From assembly GCA_902514485.1 (NCBI GenBank), contig CABXQY010000003.1, positions 1-50,282 on the forward strand: 50,282 nt of DNA, in the 5' to 3' direction. Shown here in pieces: positions 33,011 through 41,700 of the stretch. Both the position numbers and the translations under genes were made by a program. Numbering within the stretch: position 1 is the first letter of the stretch; each line of letters opens with the position of its first letter. This stretch comes from an uncultured Candidatus Poseidoniales archaeon (lineage in GTDB: Archaea; Thermoplasmatota; Poseidoniia; Poseidoniales; Thalassarchaeaceae). Under the pieces are notes generated by a model. That model did no database searches. It worked only from the letters and a program-made list of their open reading frames with translations, and was not told the origin of the DNA.

Positions 33011-33087
33011 TGGCGGGCGATCCAGGATTTGAACCCGGGTTCTCGGCTTAGGAGGCCAAGGTGATATCCAGACTACACTAATCGCCC
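33011..33087 (-). tRNA. tRNA-Arg (anticodon CCT)
   Basis: Minus-strand cloverleaf: acceptor GGGCGAT pairs with ATCGCCC, the anticodon arm TTGGC-CTCCTAA-GCCGA gives CCT (reads AGG), and the T arm is CCGGG-TTCAAAT-CCTGG with one wobble. Discriminator G and an encoded CCA (33011-33013). No intron. Its 3' end touches the stop of the RFC gene, so no spacer exists for a terminator there. Roughly 105 bases follow upstream before the next gene, with T7 at about 33138-33144 and no other clear feature. Confidence 0.97.
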
Positions 33088-33192
33088 AGCCACGCGAGAG
33101 CATGTGCTTCAAGAAATGTAAGGGTGGCCAAAACTGCTTTTTTTGACATTATCTTCCGATGCCATCAAGGATATTGAATACCTCGTAGTGTC

Positions 33193-34623
33193 GTGAAGGG
33201 CTCTCAAGTAGAATTGCCAACCCCCTATGCGGCGGAACCCGAAACCAATTCAAACAAATCAAAAGCCTATTCGAAAAGGATAGCTAGAATCGATTCCCAG
33301 AGGAAATTTTGGACTAAAATTTCCACTATTAGGTACATGCCTTCAATCCGGTTTTGGTTTTCAATAGCCGCACCTGCATCGGCTGGCGTAATATTAACGA
33401 AATGGGAATACTCATCAGTCGAGGTTGCAATAATATTCTTTTCAATTCTCTCAATTCTTCTTTTACCTCCGCATTTTTCATCTTTATTTGCCAAAATGTC
33501 AGCTAGGCACCGCCTCCAATTACGAATTGAAGGATTCAAGTCAAAAGAAGCATATCCTGGCGTTGAAAGAATCCTTAATACACTTCATGAGAGAATATTA
33601 AGGGAAAGGGTAAGGCTATTCTCAGCAATTCTATCTGCTTTATCCTTATTCGCAGTGTGGGAAATCGAAACAGGATATGTATTAGGGCAAATACTAGTTA
33701 GTTTTTCAGTAATACTCGGTTTCATATCTTGGTTGAATACTTTCTATTTGGAAGGCTCGATTCCTATGCGTTCGAATAAGTTCCCCCTTCTTTCTTTGCA
33801 CGCACCTACTTTACATGAGAGTGTTTTGAATAGAGTGTTAACTGATGTTTTAGTTGCTCATTTAGATCCTGAAACTGCAGGAAGTTGGGATGATTGGACA
33901 ATGTCGTTAGAAGAAAAAGTCAGAGACGGTCATTCTCCTTCTGACGCTTTAGAACATATGTTGACTGCTTTACATTTGAACGATAGAGGATTATTAACTT
34001 CCGAGGAGATGATGAGTTCGATTAAAGAAGTATACAAAATATCAGCTTTGGATAAATTAAAAGACACCAATGTAAAAATAAATATTGTTAGTATTCAAAG
34101 CCTCTTAGCTCACACCAGAGCATGGCAACCCGGCTTGTTTCGTTTGATAGATAGATTACATGATTCATCAAAGAACGGCGAATTAATTTTGAGTGAAAAT
34201 AAATGGAGAACAGATTTAGATTTGCCTCCGCGTTCTTCTGATGGCCAATCGGACTTATTTGTTATGGTTCACAACGGGAGTGATTCTGATATGACCGTAG
34301 AAGTCGAAATAGTGACAGCTCATGGAGAACCAGAAGTTCAAACCCTTAGAGTGCCATGTAGGCGGACCAAGATTAAAGAAGTAGTAACTTTAGATGGATT
34401 ATTAGATTCAGCCTTAGTTTTGTGGATAGGTCTAGCGTGGCCTAGCACGGTATCCGGGCCGCATCCAGTACAGGTCACGATAAACGGAGATGATGGCAAT
34501 ACACTTTCTTCGACAATCGTCCAAACGACTTTGACCTCCAGTTTACATCCAGAAAGTGCAGGAGTTAGGATGGCAGATGCGGCAGAAGAAGTTCGAAGGC
34601 TGGCACTTTCCGTATCTGAATGA
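33193..34623 (+). CDS. uncharacterised membrane protein with large cytoplasmic/extracellular domain
   Basis: 476 residues, start GTG 33193. Two pairs of hydrophobic helices are seen near residues 55-95 (RFWFSIAAPASAGVIL; VAIIFFSILSILLLP) and 140-180 (LFSAILSALSLFAVW; LGQILVSFSVILGFISW), followed by about 290 soluble residues. The layout of two membrane hairpins plus a helical and then beta-rich C-terminal part (FVMVHNGSDSDMTVEVEIVTAHG) resembles an immunoglobulin-like end domain. I recognise no family. It is placed between tRNA-Arg and the flavoprotein. Confidence 0.75.
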   Translation: MKGSQVELPTPYAAEPETNSNKSKAYSKRIARIDSQRKFWTKISTIRYMPSIRFWFSIAAPASAGVILTKWEYSSVEVAIIFFSILSILLLPPHFSSLFAKMSARHRLQLRIEGFKSKEAYPGVERILNTLHERILRERVRLFSAILSALSLFAVWEIETGYVLGQILVSFSVILGFISWLNTFYLEGSIPMRSNKFPLLSLHAPTLHESVLNRVLTDVLVAHLDPETAGSWDDWTMSLEEKVRDGHSPSDALEHMLTALHLNDRGLLTSEEMMSSIKEVYKISALDKLKDTNVKINIVSIQSLLAHTRAWQPGLFRLIDRLHDSSKNGELILSENKWRTDLDLPPRSSDGQSDLFVMVHNGSDSDMTVEVEIVTAHGEPEVQTLRVPCRRTKIKEVVTLDGLLDSALVLWIGLAWPSTVSGPHPVQVTINGDDGNTLSSTIVQTTLTSSLHPESAGVRMADAAEEVRRLALSVSE

Positions 34624-34647
34624 TTAATTTTTGGATACTGCCGGGGG

Positions 34648-34677
34648 CGTCATCTTCTTGAGAAGGAATCTTCTCGA
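34648..34677. other. inverted repeats before the flavoprotein gene
   Basis: GAGAAG-GAAT-CTTCTC (34660-34675) is a perfect six-pair stem, extended by a wobble and one more pair. The overlapping CTTCTTGAGAAG just before it is itself nearly palindromic. They lie 15-45 bases upstream of the flavoprotein ATG and could be an operator or a leader hairpin. Confidence 0.4.
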
Positions 34678-34692
34678 AGAGTCCGAGAGAAC

Positions 34693-36108
34693 ATGGAATC
34701 TTGGGATGTTGTAATTATTGGTAGCGGTCCTGCGGCCCTTCGCGCGGCGATAGCATCTTCAGATGCAGGCACAAAACCAATTGTTATAGACAGTGGAAGT
34801 ATAGGTTCAGCAACGGGTGCAGCACCAGTTAGTGGTATTGCTATTTCTTTTGATGAAGTAGACTCAACAACTCATCGAGACGATACTATTTTACTAGGAG
34901 GCGAATCATCAGATAAATCTGTTATAGCAAGAATATGTGGGAAAGGAATTGACGTATTAGCGCAATTAGAGAATTGGGGCTTAGTACTTCAAAGACGAGA
35001 TGGCGGTTTACCATTTGCTTCGGCTGGAAGTGGCCATACCCGCCCTAGACTAGTAGGGTGTGGAGACTCGACCTCTCGAGAAGTAACAAGGATTTTAGAA
35101 GAACAAGTAATGAAAAGAGGAATAGTCCGAAGAACCGATTTACAAACATTATCTTTAGTTATGGACAATAAGCAAGTAAGAGGCATTACAGTATTAAATT
35201 CACAATCTGGCGAGGTTTTTGCAATACAAGCAAAGGCAATAATTTTGGCGACAGAGGGGTATCAAGGCCTTTGGTCAGATTTGTCCGAAGGGCCAGGGAT
35301 CGGAGCAGCACTAGCGGCCTCAGCCGGCATCAAACTCCAAGGAATGTCAAATATTCCTAAGCATCAACTGACTGTTCGGGGTACAAATCTCCATCTTCCT
35401 ATTGACATTCTCAGCGTAGGAGGGAGGTATAGGACTGAGTCCGGGCAAGACATTGCTCTTGGTGAAAATACGACAGACGAAGGCTGCGTGTTAGATTTAA
35501 GGAGTTTAGAATCAGATGCTCAAATCTGGTATGCTCAGACCATTCGAAGGGTCGAAGAAAGAACCGGATTGGATCCATTATCTGATGTCATCCCTCTCAC
35601 AGAAACGGTAGCGTTTACATTAGGGGGTGCTCCAGTTGATGATAGGGGCAGGGTTACTTTCAAGTCTGAAACTATGTGGTTCACAGGACTCTATGCAGCA
35701 GGGCGTTCTGCAAACACTGGAATGCATGGCGAAGGATATTTGTCAGGAAATTTACAATTAGAAGACCTAGTCACAGGAGAAGCAGCAGGTAGCGACGCCG
35801 GAAAATGGTCCCAAACGGTACAGTTTGGTGGCAGCGAAAAAATATCCAAAGAATTAACCAGAACATCCAAAAAAATTGATAAATATTATTCATCAAATGG
35901 TCCGTCAGTAGGCGAAATTTCAAAGAAAATTTCGGTAATAGCGAAAAATATGGGTAGTATTAACGAATCTACATTATCTGTTATTAAGGAGCTTAAAAAC
36001 ACCCAGATAGGACTGACCGATGAATCCAAGGCAATGAATACTGAACTACTAAGGGCAATACAAATTAATGCGGCATTTAGTATTCTAGAATCTGCCGCAA
36101 CAAATTGA
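34693..36108 (+). CDS. FAD-dependent oxidoreductase, succinate dehydrogenase/fumarate reductase flavoprotein-like
   Basis: 471 residues. The FAD site DVVIIGSGPAALRAAIASSDAG starts the protein. SGHTRPRLVGCGDSTSREVTRILEEQ aligns with the GHsxxR...G..i...L region of the SdhA/L-aspartate oxidase family, and FTLGGAPVDDRGRV with its HyTmGGi.tD..G.V segment. GLYAAGRSANTGMHGEGYLSGN is the second FAD motif. The histidine of the usual HyT is replaced (AFTLGG), so dicarboxylate chemistry is not assured. No iron-sulfur or membrane anchor subunit lies beside it; GlpB-like or another lone-flavoprotein function is possible. A DUF3817 gene follows 23 bases later. Confidence 0.8.
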   Translation: MESWDVVIIGSGPAALRAAIASSDAGTKPIVIDSGSIGSATGAAPVSGIAISFDEVDSTTHRDDTILLGGESSDKSVIARICGKGIDVLAQLENWGLVLQRRDGGLPFASAGSGHTRPRLVGCGDSTSREVTRILEEQVMKRGIVRRTDLQTLSLVMDNKQVRGITVLNSQSGEVFAIQAKAIILATEGYQGLWSDLSEGPGIGAALAASAGIKLQGMSNIPKHQLTVRGTNLHLPIDILSVGGRYRTESGQDIALGENTTDEGCVLDLRSLESDAQIWYAQTIRRVEERTGLDPLSDVIPLTETVAFTLGGAPVDDRGRVTFKSETMWFTGLYAAGRSANTGMHGEGYLSGNLQLEDLVTGEAAGSDAGKWSQTVQFGGSEKISKELTRTSKKIDKYYSSNGPSVGEISKKISVIAKNMGSINESTLSVIKELKNTQIGLTDESKAMNTELLRAIQINAAFSILESAATN

Positions 36109-36131
36109 TTTTTATCAATTGAGGTAAATAA

Positions 36132-36425
36132 ATGCGTTTTTTCAATATCACAGGTATCGCAGAAAGCGGTTCAGCAATTAGCTTATTCTTCATTGCCATG
36201 CCATTGAAATATATTGGTGGAAATGAAATTTTAGTCGAAATCATAGGGCCAATCCACGGACTTCTTTGGATAAGTTATATTGCTCTGCTTGGCATAGGAT
36301 ATATTCGAAAAGAATGGAATATTCGTGCTTTGGTTTTAGGCGGTTTCCTGTCAATTTTACCTGGAGGCCCCATTTGGCTAGAACGTCGAATTCGAAATGA
36401 AGAGTATCCCTCCTCAATCTCTTAA
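36132..36425 (+). CDS. DUF3817-family small membrane protein
   Basis: 97 residues with three helices. FFNITGIAESGSAISLFFIAMPLKYIGG and IIGPIHGLLWISYIALLGIG match the DUF3817 pattern (EG.s.l.L...MPLKY..g......GpiHG). GAGGT lies six bases before ATG 36132. Function unknown. The C-terminus GGPIWLERRIRNEEY is the conserved end of the domain. Confidence 0.85.
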   Translation: MRFFNITGIAESGSAISLFFIAMPLKYIGGNEILVEIIGPIHGLLWISYIALLGIGYIRKEWNIRALVLGGFLSILPGGPIWLERRIRNEEYPSSIS

Positions 36426-36477
36426 AAACCAAATAAGTAACCGGTGTATTCTCAACTAGACACCAATTCGACAGTGC

Positions 36478-37971
36478 GTGGTAGACTCTAGCAGCGCCCC
36501 GGAAATCCTTCCTGAATTATCTGCTGCCGCACATAATTTTAACCGAAAAAAGTTAGAAAAAGCTCCATACAGTCTCGATGGGACCCATCCTGGGAACTTC
36601 TTTTTTGGGCAATTATTTCGAATAATGATTTCTTCAGGGCTTTCAATAATATTTCGAACATTTGAATCAGATAAGATCCCTCCAAATTCAGGTGGTAGAA
36701 TCTCTGTAGCAACTCATATCAATGGCTTAGTAGACGCAGGTGTGATGATTAAGACACAAAAAAAACGGATAATCTCCCTCGGCCGACATGACTTAATCAC
36801 AGGCCCTATTATAGGGTGGTGGTCACGTAGAAATGGCGCACAACCAGTTTTAAGAAAGGCAGAGATAGAGGCCGGATTAACTGATCCCGAATTTGCTAGA
36901 AAAATTAATGATAGAAGTATGCTAACAATTGCTAATTGTTTAGCCGGAGGGCATGGAGCAGTAATAATGCCTGAAGGCAAATCCCATCAAGATTCAAAAT
37001 TACATGCATTAAGAACGGGAGCTGCTCGTGCGGCGTTAGTTGCAGCAGCAATAGCCAATGAGAGAGGAAATCCTCCACCAGTAATTCAACCAACGGGACT
37101 TCATTGGAAAACTCATTACTGGTTCAGAACTGGTTGTTTTGTAGAATATTCCAAGCCAATTGATATAAAATTAGTTTTCGATAAGCAGGAATCAACTAGA
37201 TTAGCATCAGGAGAATGGATTGAGCCTCCCGCTTCGGCTGTTCATGATTTGAAAGACCAAATGTTCAGTGCAATTTCTCCTTTAACTCCCGATTCTCCCG
37301 ATTGGGAAACATTTAGGGCGTTGAAACTACTTGCCAATCTTAAGGCTATAAATAATCAAAAACGCTTTACAACCCTTCGTGAAGAAGTACTTTCGACAAG
37401 AAATATAAGGGACGATAATAAGGCGAATTCTAATTTTGAAAGAATACTCCCTGAAGCTATCGAAGCAGCCGAAATTCTTCATTCAAACAATCTTGATTGT
37501 AGCTCGATAGGGGCGGATTACAAACTTAGAAAGTTGAATTTTAAATCTCGAATTAATGCATTAATAGGGTTATTATTGATGTCCTTTACACTAATACCAA
37601 GCATCATAGGTTCTGGGATACAGTCGGCTCTTGCCCGTTATATGGCAGAAAAAAGTGACGAAGGCCAAGATGCTAGGACAACATATTTCTTCTTAGCAGG
37701 AATATTTTCGCCTGTCTTTTTTTGGCCATTTGTATCTGTCTTAGCAGTCTCTCTTTCCGATTTAACTTTACTCTCTATCTCAGGTATTTTTGTTGCTGTA
37801 GGCATTATTCTTAGTTTCTACATTTCATCATTAATATTTTTACTAGGCTACGACCTTTGGTCGGATTATGCCACGGCTCGAGTCAGAGCTAAATTATCTG
37901 AATCCGAAGATGGTACAAGATTTGAATTATTGATGAAAAATTTGAATTCACAATTAGGACTTCTCATATAG
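36478..37971 (+). CDS. GPAT/PlsC-like acyltransferase with C-terminal membrane domain
   Basis: 497 residues, start GTG 36478. The acyltransferase domain shows RISVATHINGLVDAGVM, an H-x5-D motif (H80, D86) like the yeast Sct1/Gpt2 and related bacterial glycerol-3-phosphate acyltransferases, then IMPEGKSHQDSKLHALRTGAARAAL near residue 163. Motif II surroundings (GWWSRRNGAQPVLR) also fit. Several helices occupy residues 360-460. Such enzymes put fatty acyl chains on glycerol phosphate, which is unexpected in an archaeon with ether lipids; another acceptor is possible. A DUF2299-like gene follows 14 bases later. Confidence 0.85.
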   Translation: MVDSSSAPEILPELSAAAHNFNRKKLEKAPYSLDGTHPGNFFFGQLFRIMISSGLSIIFRTFESDKIPPNSGGRISVATHINGLVDAGVMIKTQKKRIISLGRHDLITGPIIGWWSRRNGAQPVLRKAEIEAGLTDPEFARKINDRSMLTIANCLAGGHGAVIMPEGKSHQDSKLHALRTGAARAALVAAAIANERGNPPPVIQPTGLHWKTHYWFRTGCFVEYSKPIDIKLVFDKQESTRLASGEWIEPPASAVHDLKDQMFSAISPLTPDSPDWETFRALKLLANLKAINNQKRFTTLREEVLSTRNIRDDNKANSNFERILPEAIEAAEILHSNNLDCSSIGADYKLRKLNFKSRINALIGLLLMSFTLIPSIIGSGIQSALARYMAEKSDEGQDARTTYFFLAGIFSPVFFWPFVSVLAVSLSDLTLLSISGIFVAVGIILSFYISSLIFLLGYDLWSDYATARVRAKLSESEDGTRFELLMKNLNSQLGLLI

Positions 37972-37985
37972 GGCGGCGGTAATCA

Positions 37986-38621
37986 GTGACTATGGATGAG
38001 ACGGGGGCCGCAGATGCCATAAGAAAATGGCTTGATAGTGAAAAACTAGAAACAAGAGAGGTAAAAGACCCTCAAAATTTCCTTCATTTACATGTTCGTT
38101 ATCCTCCTACAAAGGCAGCACATGTATTCAATATCGTTATACCAAAAAATAGAAATTTAGTATTAATATATTCAATAACTCGCGTAGATGAGGGCCAACA
38201 ATCAGAGATGAAAGATCATTATTCTACGGACCAACATGGTTGGGAAACTTGGTTACATGATATTCGAATTCTTTTAACTCAAGCAGATTTAGACTGGGTC
38301 CTTCATATAGGGAAAAAAGACGAAACTCCGGGGCCACTCCAAGCATTCAATCTTTCAAGGCCTATTTGGTTTGATGGACTAACTCAAAATGAATTTATGC
38401 ACACAATGAGACACGTCTGGCTCACCAAATTAGCGCTTATTCACAAGATCAAATTCGGATATGGGCCAGGAATAGGTAAACCCGGCCCGGTAGATGATTG
38501 GATATCCAAAAAGTTAGAGAAGACATCAAAAAGCTCTTCTGCTGATGAAGAAAAAATGAATATCGACATAGATGAAACCGGCGGTTTTGGTCGAAGTTTC
38601 GATAGAGATGAATGGGCATAA
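37986..38621 (+). CDS. DUF2299-like archaeal protein
   Basis: 211 residues. AIRKWLDSEKLETREVKDPQNFLHLHVRYP and NLVLIYSITRVDEGQQSEMKDH, followed by WETWLHDIRILLTQADLDW and RPIWFDGLTQNEFMHTMRHVW, match my recollection of the archaeal DUF2299 family (an alpha-beta domain of about 140 residues). The C-terminal 45 residues (SKSSSADEEKMNIDID...) are a low-complexity acidic tail. Start GTG 37986, with ATG 37992 as alternative. Function is unknown. It is probably co-transcribed with the acyltransferase. Confidence 0.7.
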   Translation: MTMDETGAADAIRKWLDSEKLETREVKDPQNFLHLHVRYPPTKAAHVFNIVIPKNRNLVLIYSITRVDEGQQSEMKDHYSTDQHGWETWLHDIRILLTQADLDWVLHIGKKDETPGPLQAFNLSRPIWFDGLTQNEFMHTMRHVWLTKLALIHKIKFGYGPGIGKPGPVDDWISKKLEKTSKSSSADEEKMNIDIDETGGFGRSFDRDEWA

Positions 38622-38639
38622 TTTCTATCCGAATAAGAA

Positions 38640-38712
38640 ATTTAAAAATGACCCGAAAGGGTCGAGGTTAAGTATAGTGAATCGACAAAGCAAGTTGTTA
38701 CAGCGTTAGCTG
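38640..38712 (+). promoter_or_regulatory. promoter and structured leader of the giant surface protein
   Basis: ATTTAAAAAT (about 38640-38648) is a good TATA box. Right after it, GACCC-GAAA-GGGTC (38650-38663) is a perfect stem with a GNRA loop, and CAGC-GTTA-GCTG (38701-38712) precedes the ribosome-binding GGAGTGA. If transcription starts some 25 bases after TATA, the leader is about 50 bases long, unlike the leaderless pattern suggested at several other genes. Confidence 0.45.
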
Positions 38713-38723
38713 GAGTGAGAATC

Positions 38724-41700
38724 ATGGATAGGAACAAGGAAAGAACCAGCGTAATGATAGTTACATTGATGTTAATGAGCTTATTTGTCGCAATGGCTGC
38801 CCCACAAGTTACTGCAAGCGAAGTTGTACTTACAGATGCGGTCCAAATCGTCAATGGAGGCGGCCAAAATGATCGAATGGTCGCTCTTGATTCCGACTCG
38901 GAAGGAAATGTTCATTTCGTATGGAGTCGAAATACTCAACATTTGTATTACAAGCTAGTAGATGCTAGAGGCGAGACACTAATTGAAGCCACACAAATTT
39001 CTAATGCAGGTCAAAGTAGAGCATGGCATCCAGATATTGCAATAGATGATAATGATAGAGCACATATTGTTTGGGCGGATAGGGCAGGAAATTGGGCAAT
39101 CAAATACACAGTCATAGACCCATCTCAAGATGACCTTGATGGTAGCATAGCCATCGATGCATCAATTTCAGTCATCGATGACTTCGAAGTTTCTCGTCAT
39201 ACACAAAATAGAGATTGGCCAGCAATCGATACAGATTCACAGTCAAACGCACATATTGTCTGGGAAGATTCTTATGAACAATTGGATAAATATTACCAAC
39301 AGCCACAGATTTACTATGCAATGATAGAAGCCGACATAGTCGCTAGAACTGCGATAGTAGCAGTCGATGAAACATTGCTTACACCTATAATTGGGCACAA
39401 GGGACACCCCGATGTAGCCGTAGATCTTGACGATTATGTCCAAGTGGTTTGGGACGATACTCGTGGAGGTAAGGTAGAGATGGTAGTTCCGATCGATACT
39501 TCAGGTTCAATGAATGCAGAATGGGCCGATATGTGCGCTGTATTTTATGGTGGTTCATTTGCTAGTGGTTATAATTTCGAAGGATTAAAACCAATGCTTG
39601 AAAGAGCGAACATGACTGTATATGAGACACTATATGCATTGAGTGGTAATTGGCCATCTGCTGCAACTAGTGGAAACTGTGCAGCGGCATATTCAACAGG
39701 CGGTAGTGGAAATCAAGGACCGAGAACAACGGCTTTAGGATTACAACCAAATGATGACTCAGGAGGAATACGAGAATTAACAGAAGTTGTGTATTCTAAT
39801 GGAGCTATAGATCTTCCAACAGATGGTGGTTATTATAGCGAATTTTGGGGACCTGCATCAACTTGGGCTTGCTTCTCTTGGCACGATAATTTAGGGAACG
39901 TACCTGGAAATCCACCAACAATGTTAGACCATAAATGGAATCCAAACGCTACAAAAATTGTGATACCGATTTCTGACGAAGGCCCATACGGAGGAGATCC
40001 GGCAGGAGATTCCGACGACACCCAATCGATATTAGAGGCGCACAATGCATGTGTCAATGCGGGAATTATCCCCATTCCTCTTATGGCCGCTGGATTCGGT
40101 AGCGGTTCTACTGAAGTGGGTTCTCACATGATGGATTTAGCACAATGCCCTAATGGTTTTACGAGTCTCAATACTAGAACATGTAGTGGTGCGACATTAG
40201 CGCTAACTAATGCTGAAGGTATGATGTACAGTTTCCCAACAGGTTCTGCTAATCAAGCAGAAATGCAATTGATGGTTGAAGCATTGGTCTATCTATCGAC
40301 TAATAATTCTAGAGAAATTTTCCTTACTGTTCTCGACCCGCTCGGTTTACTAGAGTCTCCTTGGGCTGGTTGGAGTAAAGGCGACTCCGGAACTATTGCC
40401 GATGAGACTTCAGATTCATACTATGAAGATCTAGGCGCATCCCCGGATGCACTTGGTTATGGGCACTTGGTCGTTGTTAATGATACTAGAATAACATTGA
40501 ACGACGCATATAGTTTACATCCAGCAATTGCAATAGATAATTCTGGAAATACTCATTTAACTTGGATGGATGGTAGAGCCTATGGTTTCGACATTGATGT
40601 AAATTATGAGATATATTATACGCGTTTAAGATTGAGTTCAGCGGGTGCATGGGACGGAGTTAGCGAAGGGCTCCCTTCCTATGCCATAAAACAAATTGCG
40701 GATGCTGCAATATCTAATGTTGAAGGCTATGAGGGAATAGCTCCAGACAGGCCATTTAGTGCAAATTCACACATGCCTTCAATACTAACGGATTCATTCG
40801 ATAATGTCCATTTGACATGGCTTGATAATTATAATGGAACACAGGGAGAAACACTAATGTATTCCCGTTTAAATCATACAAATAATGACTATCCTTCAGG
40901 TTTCCCTCTTAATTCGATAGCATCTTCTATCTTCGATCCATGGGAATTGATTCCAATTACTGAATGGCAATCGGATAAATTAGGTCCGAATTCACCAGCT
41001 CTTCCAGAACTAGGACAACCACCCGCTTTTGCTAATGATATGGGGAGCGGAGCACATGTTGGTTGGTCAGACACAAACAAATGTAATGATGAAAATAATG
41101 GTGGTTCTTACACATTATGTTATGTTCATATTTTAACTGGATTAGTAGATGTATCCTTATCTGATTCGGAGACATTTTACCACACTATAGAGCCAAGTGA
41201 ACAAACCACATACAATATGACAATTTCTAACCCAACACCGGGTCCAGCAGATTTAGTTGCAGACATATTTTCATTAGCGATAGAGGGAGTGCCGACAAAT
41301 TGGAGTGCTAGTATTTTCTTCGCTAGTAATCATACCCCAATTTTTGATTCCACACCTGTATCTCTTCAAGGCGGCGAATCTATTTCATTGTACATGAGAG
41401 TACGTGCACCAACAATTTACCAAGCGAATGAGGATGAGTTAGCCACAATCAAGGTAACAGCAATTTCATACAAAGATCCTGCAATCAGGGACGAAGCGAT
41501 AACGTTGACTCTGATGGATGTTGTCCATGGTATTGAATTAGATACGAGTCATTTCCAAGCAGATGTCGAGCAAGGGCAACAGGCGACATTTTCAATTTCT
41601 ATAACTAATACAGGAAATGTATACGATACCTTTGCTTTCTATGACCCAACTACTTTGGAAGGACAAACAGAATGGGCATTGCCTTTCGGTTGGGGCATTA

